In this document: positions 56,890 through 64,000 of the stretch, piece by piece
Position numbering within the stretch: position 1 is the stretch's first letter
Layout of the letters: each line of letters begins with the position of its first letter
Notes under the pieces: model-generated
What the model was told of the DNA's origin: nothing
The model's input: the letters and a program-made list of their open reading frames with translations, nothing else
The model's database searches: none
Translations under genes and position numbers: made by a program
Assembly: GCA_039602395.1 (NCBI GenBank)
Contig: JBCNJP010000017.1
Coordinates: 22,092,275 to 22,156,274, forward strand
Origin: Deinandra increscens subsp. villosa
Lineage: Eukaryota; Streptophyta; Magnoliopsida; Asterales; Asteraceae
Length of the DNA stretch: 64,000 bases
Reading direction: 5' to 3'

Positions 56890-57440
56890 AAAATAAATTT
56901 ATAAACTAATGTCGTCTAACTTCATCTTCTTCCCCAAACACTAACCCGAAAACCCTAGATTTTAGACCACAAAATCGAAGGCCTAAACGTGTTTGAAAGT
57001 CAAAATTAACATGGGGCTTTTAATCCTTGATGAAATGAGAACATAATGGTGTAAAAATTACCTCGAAAAGGCCGAAAAAACGAAGACGGGAGGGGTCGCT
57101 GGAGCTTAGCAACGGCGGCGGCAGTAACACGAACACAGGGACGATTTTTGGGACTTTTCTAATGAGTTGGAGTGCGCAAATGATTATGAAGGATCAAGGA
57201 ACAATTTATAGGCTCTCAAACACAACGGAAATGAGTTAATTCGGGTTTGAATGTCCGAATTGATTTGCGATTAAAGATGATTAAAACGCGTTTAACGGTC
57301 GGTTTCGAGCTCGTAATGGTAATTAAACCATTGATAATAACGTTTAACGACGAAGAATGATAGAAACCGGTCGTTTATAGTGGTTATTGGCCGTTTTCCG
57401 GCGAGGCGGCGGTCGCCGGCAGCGACCCTGTCGGAAAAAC
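56890..57440 (-). promoter_or_regulatory. LTR- or promoter-like region on the minus strand
   Basis: On the minus strand TATAAAT (57204-57210) is followed by a CCGCCGCCGTTGC-rich leader and CGAGGTAATTTTTAC, like the TATA, leader and splice donor of plant gypsy LTRs (compare GAGGTAATTC in element B). No partner LTR is visible, possibly because of the gap. Confidence 0.4.
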
Positions 57441-58019
57441 GCGAACTGCAAAAAAAAAAATCTTTTTTTTTAAACATCAAAATAACCTTTTATTATTATT
57501 AGTTTCTAAAAAATATCAAAGGTTTTTTTTTATAAACCTATATATATTTTACTTTATAAAATATAAATAAGTTTTCTTATAAATAAAATCAAATATGTAA
57601 CCAAATTTTCATATAACTTTTTAGAAAGAATAATCGAGAGTTTGTTTAAACGAAATAAATGTGTCGTGATGTTTATAAAAATGATGAGTTTTATTAAATT
57701 TAGAAGTTTAGGATTTATCATTTTTTATATTATTAAATCTAAAAAGAATAGTAAATGATACAATTACATGGTTAATTATTTCAAATAAATATTAGAAATT
57801 AATATAGAATGAATAATTTAAGTTAAAATTTAAAAGACAATAAATTTTTTTAACAAATAATTATTATAATTTAACTTAAATGACTATTTTAGTTTAAAAT
57901 TTGAAGGTTAAATTTAAATGAATAATATATAATGCATAGATAAAAAATGAATAACAAAATTTAAATTTAAACTCAAGGCTTTTATTAATATTAAAATTTC
58001 ACGATTGTTACAAATTGCA
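57441..58019. other. AT-rich DNA without recognisable feature
   Basis: Poly-A/T runs and no frame over 60 codons; I see nothing to annotate. Confidence 0.5.
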
Positions 58020-58400
58020 AGACTCGTAATCAAGTAAACTTTATATATTACAAGGGAACGTATACAAGAGAGCTTTAAAGTCTTTACAATATGGTTTGAT
58101 GATTTTGAGAGGTGAGGAGCACAAATGAGGGCTCCTCATTTTTAAACTTGCTAGCCTAACGTTCTAGCAAGATCTAGAATTTTCCTCTCTCTAGAAAATC
58201 CTAACAAATATCTACATTATACACTAGATCTATCTAGAGATTTCTACTATTCTCTAAACTAGATAAATCTAGATATTTCATGGAATATAAGTTCTTAAAT
58301 TCTCTAGCCCATTCCGGAATTTTCCATAGCCATGAACCATCAAGAATTGTCTAGAAACCCCTGGAAATATTAGACTATGATTTATAATTTAGGCGAGTCA
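58020..58400 (-). promoter_or_regulatory. LTR-like region with heat-shock-element motifs
   Basis: TTCCGGAATTTTC (58312-58324) is a perfect TTCnnGAAnnTTC heat-shock element. GAATTTTC near 58176 is a further GAAnnTTC, and TCTAGA-type words recur through 58140-58370. The minus-strand sequence CTTTAAAGCTCTCTTG...TTGTAATATATAAAG looks like an LTR end. No LTR partner or duplication was found. Confidence 0.35.
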
Positions 58401-58828
58401 TGACAAGTGACAATAAGCCTAGTTTTTTAGGTGTGAATATTTGATAGTAGAGGGATAGTATAAGGAATTTAGGTTACTTAGTAGCCTACACTATATTGAA
58501 CAGATATGTCTGAGTAACGATATTCGATAGTTATTATTTGATACCATTCAAAAAGTTATATCACAAGCAACAAATATTTAGACAATGCATATTAGGAGTT
58601 AATATGTCTCCACACAAAACGATAAAGATGTTAATTATTTATGGAATTATTAGTTACTAAGTTATTTATTATTTATATAGATTATGAGAGAGCTTTAAAT
58701 TAAAAGTTTGTTTTAAGTAAAAGGATAAGAATGAATCTCAGTCATTTGATCCTGGTCTAAAAAAAGGGGAAGGGAGACAGTTTGGTCTTAATCATCTTTG
58801 TTGATTTTTTATAAGTTTCTTTTTTTTT
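58401..58828. other. AT-rich DNA without recognisable feature
   Basis: No frame, no clear repeat. Confidence 0.45.
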
Positions 58829-59316
58829 TGAAACGTTCATAACTTTCCCATACGACATTATTTTTTTACAAAAAAATTACACCATAAAAACGAGTGTTTT
58901 TTTATCTTTAAAACGCGTGTAATGTTGTTATATATAAAATTAAAAAAAATACTCTTTCGACTTTTGACACAATATGACACAATGATCTGAACATTTTGAC
59001 ACAATATGACACACTTTTTTTTTATCTTTAAAACGCGTATAGTGTTGTTATATATAAAATTTATAAAAAAATTACTCTTTCGATTTTGACACAGTATGAC
59101 ACAATGATCTGAACATTTTGACTCAATATGACACAATGATCCGAACATATTTGACACAATATGACAAAATGATCTAAACATTTTGATACAATCGAAAAAG
59201 TAAATTTTCTTTATATTATATATACAAAACTGTACGCGTTTTAAAATTAAAAAAAAACGCTCGTTTTTATGGTGTATTTAAAAAAAATGTAGTATCTAAG
59301 AGTTATAAATGTTCAA
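58829..59316. mobile_element. Inverted-repeat element with internal tandem repeats
   Basis: The left arm (58829-58905: CGTTCATAACTTTCCC..., ACACCATAAAAACGAG) is inverted at 59245-59316 (CTCGTTTTTATGGTGT, ...AGTTATAAATGTTC). Between them a unit of about 32 bp, TTGACACAATATGACACAAT followed by GATCTGAACAT, is repeated about five times, and a block of about 115 bp (TCTTTAAAACGCGT...) is duplicated. MITE-like; target duplication not resolved. Confidence 0.5.
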
Positions 59317-59615
59317 AAAATAAGGGGGGTTAATAAAAAGAAAAATTGTCATTCTATTTTTTGTTTTTCTCTTTAATTGTACACAGAAAATTTGGATTAT
59401 AGATCTTTATTTAATTGAAAATTTAGTCATCACGTTTCCTTTTTATCTTTTTTAACCAAACCGAACTTCTCATAATAACTTCTCTCTATAGATCATAACT
59501 AAAAGGATAATAAGTATTCGTAAATTTAAAGTACAAAGTAAATTATTAGTTTTATTAAAATATTGATAATTATTAGTTAATCAAAATGGTTAAATAAATG
59601 TTAGTTAACTTATAA
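59317..59615. other. AT-rich DNA without recognisable feature
   Basis: No frame or clear repeat seen. Confidence 0.4.
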
Positions 59616-59899
59616 GGCTATCCGTAGTGGTTGAAGGTTTTCAAGCCTCACCCAAGAGCGTTATCCGCCATGTGGCATCCTACGTGGCATGGGGGCTTGA
59701 AAGCATAAGAGGTGTAGTGGTTTTCAAGCCTCCTACCTCTTACAATCTCCGCCCTTTCCGGCGTGAAAGATCTGCCCCCCCCCCCCCCCCGTCTTTTTCC
59801 TCTTTCGCGCCCCACCATAGTGGGTGGGGGCGTTACCAGGGCGTTATAGGGACGCGGAAAGGATTTTCAAACCCCTTTCAAACCCTATTATGAATAGCC
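59616..59899. mobile_element. MITE, 284 bp
   Basis: Ends GGCTATCCGTAGTGG and, inverted, GGCTATTCATAATAG. Flanks TAA (59613-59615) and GAA (59900-59902) may be a degenerate 3-bp duplication of the PIF/Harbinger type. GC-richer than its surroundings. Contains a 16-nt C run at 59775-59790. Confidence 0.55.
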
Positions 59900-60239
59900 G
59901 AAATTATAAAAAGAAAAATAGTAATTATTAAGATATATTTTAAGTAAAAACTATGATAACTATCATAACCCCATAATAAAAGACACAAGCAATCATTGGC
60001 ATTAATGTTACGTATTTTCTTTTTGATATGGTTTCTTTTGTACTCAACCTATTCATCATCCACCATCAAAAACATCATCCACCGTCAAAAAGTAGCTTTT
60101 CATATTTTATGGGATTGATATCTCAAAAGTTTATGTAATTAAATTTCCATGAGGCCCGTTACCGTGCGGTGTGGGAAGTATGTAAAACACTTAGCATTTT
60201 ATAAGTAACAACATTTACAATAGGTTTTAAATTTTTTAT
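59900..60239. other. Intergenic DNA without recognisable feature
   Basis: A short duplication CATCATCCACCATCAAAAA / CATCATCCACCGTCAAAAA at 60054-60090; otherwise nothing. Confidence 0.4.
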
Positions 60240-60712
60240 GAGTGTAGACTTTTAAAATTTATGATTTGATTATGAGTGGTTATAAACATAGAAGAGAGAA
60301 AAAGTTACTTTTCATCCTGTATTTGAGGTTAGGACGTGAGTGAAAGAGATGGAAAATATAATGATAAAAGTATAAAAATTAATATCTAATTGTAATTGTG
60401 AATGAATGAGAGAACAAATAATGACAAAGACATAAACTATATGGATGAGGATGGAGAACCTGCTCTGATTCACAAATCATTCTCTATAATTTAACTAAAT
60501 AACAATATATTTTCTCTCTACTTTTAATTAAATAATATTTGTTTTATATATTTATCATTACATTTATCTTTCTTTCACTCATAACCACTTTTAAAAAAAA
60601 ATACTAAAAAGATATAGGGATTCAATAGTGTTTTTCCAAATACAGGGATTAAAAGTAACTTTTTATCTCTTCTCCACTCACAACCACATCTCAAATTTTA
60701 GACACTATACTC
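60240..60712. mobile_element. Inverted-repeat (MITE-like) element, about 470 bp
   Basis: The left arm GAGTGTAGACTTTTAAAATT... with AAAAAGTTACTTTTCATCC (60240-60330) is inverted on the right (AGTAACTTTTTATCTCTTCT... TAGACACTATACTC, 60625-60712). No coding capacity. Confidence 0.5.
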
Positions 60713-61003
60713 TCATTTTTTTTTTTTGCGGAATGGTCTTTGAGTGCTCTTAAAGAGAACAAAAATAAAAATGATTGCTTAACACATTAAACTTAGAAGC
60801 CAAACAATTAAGGTATCGAGTGTATAGCCTGAAGGTTGTGTTACACGATATACCTATTACAAAATCAACTCATTTGTTGGGTACATAACTATATGCATTG
60901 CTTTAACGCAACGTAATTAAAATGTAATTACAAAAAGATAGTGTAACGATCGTAAAATCAGAACCGAAACGATTAAAGTCTTCAACCTAGAACTTAATTG
61001 TTA
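60713..61003. other. Intergenic DNA without recognisable feature
   Basis: Short T run and AT-rich sequence only. Confidence 0.4.
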
Positions 61004-61015
61004 GATATATATATA

Positions 61016-61047
<32 letters not shown>
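61004..61047. repeat. (TA)n microsatellite 1
   Basis: Nearly pure TA with one TTT break. Confidence 0.95.
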
Positions 61048-61051
<4 letters not shown>

Positions 61052-61670
61052 TAGGATCCTGCGAAAACATATTTTTTTATAAAAACTGTGAAAACACATA
61101 TTAAAACCCACGTAACTTTTTCATACGTTAACGATTTTTCATAAAATTTACGCCAAAAGTCTTAGAATTACGTTATCTTTAATTTTGTAGCAAATTATTA
61201 AAAAAAACTTAAAGTTTTTTTTCGTGTGATGCACATGTGCATCATATAATTAAAAAGAGTTATAAAAGATAACACAACTATAAGATTTAGGGTGCAATTT
61301 TTTTTTAAACCTATTAATGTATATCACATGTATGAAGTTTTTTTTGTATGATGCACATGTGCATCATTCAATAAAAACGCAAAAAAATGATGAAAATATA
61401 TGACATATGGTGCGGCTAAGAAAAAAATGTTAACACATACTAAAAGTATAAGTTTATTTTTGTGATGCACATGTGCATCACACAAAAAAAATAAAAAAAA
61501 TAAAAAAAAAGCGTTAAGTTTTTTAAAACTTTTATAGGATTAAAGATAACATAATTTTAAGACTTTTGGTGCAATTTTTTTTTAAATATTAACGTATGAA
61601 AAATTTATGTAGGCTTTAAGATTTATTTACGCAGTTCTCACAAAAAAATGGTGTTTTCGTTGGATCATTC

Positions 61671-61672
<2 letters not shown>
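61048..61672. mobile_element. Micron-like inverted-repeat element 1 in (TA)n
   Basis: The left end GGGTTAGGATCCTGCGAAAA and the inverted right end GGGAATGATCCAACGAAAAC are flanked on both sides by (TA)n. Three copies of the perfect 18-bp palindrome TGATGCACATGTGCATCA lie at 61226-61243, 61349-61366 and 61463-61480. A second copy of the element begins at 63757. Confidence 0.65.

Positions 61673-61733
<61 letters not shown>
61673..61733. repeat. (TA)n microsatellite 2
   Basis: About 60 bp of TA between elements 1 and 2. Confidence 0.95.
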
Positions 61734-61737
<4 letters not shown>

Positions 61738-61888
61738 AAAGTTCATTGTAGACACCCCCATAAGTGTAGACAGGTTGGTTGTGATTAATTTACTTTTTTC
61801 TTTTTTTCTTTTTTCTCATTATTCAGAAAATTTCACATGTGAAAAAGAGCTATTTCACATGCGAAAGTGTCTACAATGAACCTCACCC
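61734..61888. mobile_element. Inverted-repeat element 2 in (TA)n, 155 bp
   Basis: Left GTTCATTGTAGACAC and right GTGTCTACAATGAAC are perfect inverses near the ends, flanked by (TA)n. Interior has TTTCACATGTGAAA. Confidence 0.65.
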
Positions 61889-61933
61889 TATATATATATA
61901 TATATATGTATATATATTATATATATATATATA
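61889..61933. repeat. (TA)n microsatellite 3
   Basis: TA run with few interruptions. Confidence 0.95.
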
Positions 61934-63100
61934 GGAAGAGGATCATTGGAAATCCTCTAATTATTGGAAAACCTGGAAAACCTGGAAAACATTTTTCAAC
62001 CAATCAAATTATTTCTTTTGTTTTTAATATTTCTTTTTTTTAAAGGGCAATATGGTGACTTGACATAATCTATTTTTGTAAACTATTTTTAATAAATTGA
62101 CTACACCAATTTTCTCTCTCTCATTTACTCTTTCCTAAAATCTAACTCTCTCTACTTTAATTTTAAATTTCCAGGCTAAATTTAAAAAAAAAAAAAAAAA
62201 AGAACCTAATTTACAAAAGAAAAAAAAATCGTTGATCAGCAGTTCATCATCAGCACAACGATGGTTACTTCGTTGTAACAATAATTTTATGTATTTTTTC
62301 AAGAAAATAAACGATGGTTACATAGGTGTAACCATTCAGAAAAGTTACATAGAAAGAAAGAAGTTCATAGAAGATTACTACTTACATTTATGTAATACTA
62401 TCATATGTGTAATCACGTGAAACAATTTCATAACATTCTAGAAAGAAAATACATGGTGTTACATTCGTGTAACATCAACTAAAAACATGTGAAATAAAAG
62501 TGTTATATACGTGTAATAACTACTTACATTTATGTAATAACTATCAAATACGTAATCACGTGAAACAATTTCATAACGTTATAGAAAGAAAATACATTGT
62601 GTTACATTCGTGTAACATCAATTAAAAACATGTGAAATAAAAGTGTTACAGACGTGTAATCAGATCTATAAATAATAGAACCACGAATACAATTTACAAA
62701 CTTTTCTGAATGGTTACACCTATGTAACCATCGTTAATTTTTTTTTTTTTAAAAAGCTAAAATTATTGTTACAACGATGTAACAATCGTTATGTTGGTGA
62801 TGGGCTTATGATCAACGATTTTTTTCTTTTGTAAATTAGTTTTTTTTTCTTTTTAAAATTTGATCTGAAAATTTAAAATTAAAAGAGAGAGAGTTTAGGA
62901 AAGAAGAGATGGGAGAGAGAAATTGATTTAAACATTTATTAAAAGAAATATGGTATGTCTATAATGCCTTTGGTGCATTAAATAGATTTCAAATTATTTT
63001 CAAAAATGACACATTCATTTTCAACCATAGATTAACTAAATAATGGTGTAAGATGGGTTTTCCAGGTTTTCTAAAAAGGTGAGGTTTTCCATTGAACCTT
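61934..63100. mobile_element. Foldback-like element 3 with long inverted arms
   Basis: Arms of roughly 400 bp (61934-62340 and 62690-63100) are inverted, for example ACAAAAGAAAAAAAAATCG with CGATTTTTTTCTTTTGTAAA. The centre holds a tandem duplication of about 143 bp (from 62417 and from 62560) and many hairpin words such as GTTACATTCGTGTAAC. No transposase. Confidence 0.6.
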
Positions 63101-63684
63101 GGAGAAGAGTAAAATGAAAACCTCTTCGAGTTGGAAAAACCGTGAAAACTAAGCTAAAAATTCGTTTTTTATTCTGATTTTTTTATGGTGACTCTCTAAC
63201 TTAAAAAGACACCCTTTTTGAAAAAAATAAAAAAAAACGCCGAGTAAATTTTTTTTAAAAAAATATTTAAGAACCGATTTTTTTGCAAAAAGAAGTTAAC
63301 CGGCCAAAAAAGACGTTCAAAATTTGTTATTTTTTTAGATGTATTTTTTATAGATTCTACATTCATTTTTGATGGTTTTGGTGAAAAAAAAGTAAAAAAG
63401 CGCCTAGAGTTTTTTTTTTAAAAAAAAATTCTTTACAGATTTTGTTACATATGTAAGAAGGCATTTTACATATGTAACAGGCAAATGTTACATATGTAAC
63501 ATGACGTAACGTCAAATTTCGGAAATTTTTTAAAAAAATAACTACTAGGCGGTTTTTTGATTTTTTTTCACCATAGGGCTTGTATTAACGTATATAATCA
63601 CTACAAAAAATTTGAAGAAAAAAAATCATTTTGTGGTACTTACCACGGTATTTCCAACTCAAAGTGGTTTTCATTATATCCATC

Positions 63685-63687
<3 letters not shown>
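63101..63687. mobile_element. Inverted-repeat element 4
   Basis: The left end with ATGAAAACCTCTTCGAGTTG is inverted on the right as CAACTCAAAGTGGTTTTCAT. It directly abuts element 3 and ends at (TA)n. Contains GTTACATATGTAAC palindromes at 63430-63500. Confidence 0.55.

Positions 63688-63756
<69 letters not shown>
63688..63756. repeat. (TA)n microsatellite 4
   Basis: About 67 bp of TA. Confidence 0.95.
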
Positions 63757-63757
<1 letters not shown>

Positions 63758-64000
63758 GTTAGGATCCTGCGAAAACACATTTTTTTGTGAAAACTGCGAA
63801 AACACATATTAAAACCCACGTAATTTTTTCATACGTTAACGATTTTTTATAAAATTTGCGCCAAAAATCTTAGAATTACGTTATCTTTAATTCTGGAACA
63901 AAATATTAAAAAAAACTTAACGATTTTTTTCATGTGATGCACATGTGCATCATATGTTTAAAAAAAGTTATAACATGTTATTTTTTTTCTTTAAATCTAA
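63757..64000. mobile_element. Second copy of element 1, cut by window end
   Basis: GGTTAGGATCCTGCGAAAAC follows (TA)n, collinear with 61049 onward, including the 18-bp palindrome at 63935-63952. Confidence 0.65.

Noticed and set aside
57292..57480. Small minus-strand frame with arginine-rich end
   Set aside because: Falls in LTR-like leader sequence next to poly-A/T runs; no support as a gene.
58858..59181. Repetitive Cys/Ser-rich frame
   Set aside because: Translation of the TTGACACAATATGACACAAT tandem units; no protein features.
61048..61672. Helitron or CRISPR-like interpretation of the palindromes
   Set aside because: Ends are inverted, there is no TC...CTRR end, palindromes are unevenly spaced and the genome is a plant's.

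Overview
The window looks like a gene-poor, repeat-rich stretch of a flowering-plant nuclear genome. I see no intact host gene. Sirevirus-like Ty1/copia elements with an extra ORF behind RNase H, very long gypsy LTRs, an L1-clade LINE with an RRM-type ORF1, and hAT- and PIF-like TIR elements all point to a eudicot. Asteraceae is my best guess, from general resemblance only. Base composition is AT-rich and pol reading frames carry stops and frameshifts, so this is mostly decaying transposon DNA. A 500-N scaffold gap lies at 56292-56791.

From 1 to about 56150 the sequence is one nest of insertions whose order can be read from target-site duplications (TSDs). The oldest visible layer, D, is a copia relic on the minus strand, seen at 30989-31109 and 55857-56150. 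Gypsy element A (1-30988, its 5' end outside the window) abuts D. A holds a hAT-like element (4406-5188), a LINE (6768-12846, minus), copia F (13864-19964, minus, TSD CTTTC) and, inside its 3' LTR, a TIR element (21226-23233) and copia G (24218-30590, minus, TSD GGTTT/AGTTT). G itself carries a solo LTR (29608-29956, TSD ACTCG). Copia C (31115-55851, TSD GAAGT) sits in D. C's gag is split by gypsy B (34864-52905, TSD CAATT), and B's 5' LTR is split by copia E (36281-45754, TSD CAAGT).

A and B are sibling non-autonomous gypsy elements: LTRs of 2.2-2.6 kb, an internal region of about 4.4-4.8 kb, and only a short scar of the protease/RT linker left of pol. C and F are gag-only copia derivatives. 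G keeps gag, the C-terminal half of RT, RNase H and a 3' ORF. E keeps an almost continuous gag-integrase fusion, RT, RNase H and a 3' ORF.

The most interesting signal is non-coding. All four copia elements C, E, F and G carry, downstream of their coding part and in sense orientation, hairpins with a conserved loop (core GCGTG...GCCGACCTGAT) while the stems differ in sequence and remain self-complementary. That is covariation expected of selected RNA structure. F has a second hairpin array of the same kind. Each copia family also has its own 8-10 bp leader micro-repeat in both orientations (GCGAAACT, GATCGTAAAC, or TTGGTTCG). In E and G this leader type occurs twice, before gag and again before the 3' ORF. 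The gypsy pair has its own conserved leader module, also present in B's LTRs, and A has a hairpin-forming minisatellite.

Right of the gap (56792-64000) the sequence changes to AT-rich DNA with a tRNA-derived segment, an LTR-like promoter region, a region with heat-shock-element motifs, several inverted-repeat MITE-like elements, and a train of four to five such elements packed between (TA)n tracts at 61.0-64.0 kb.
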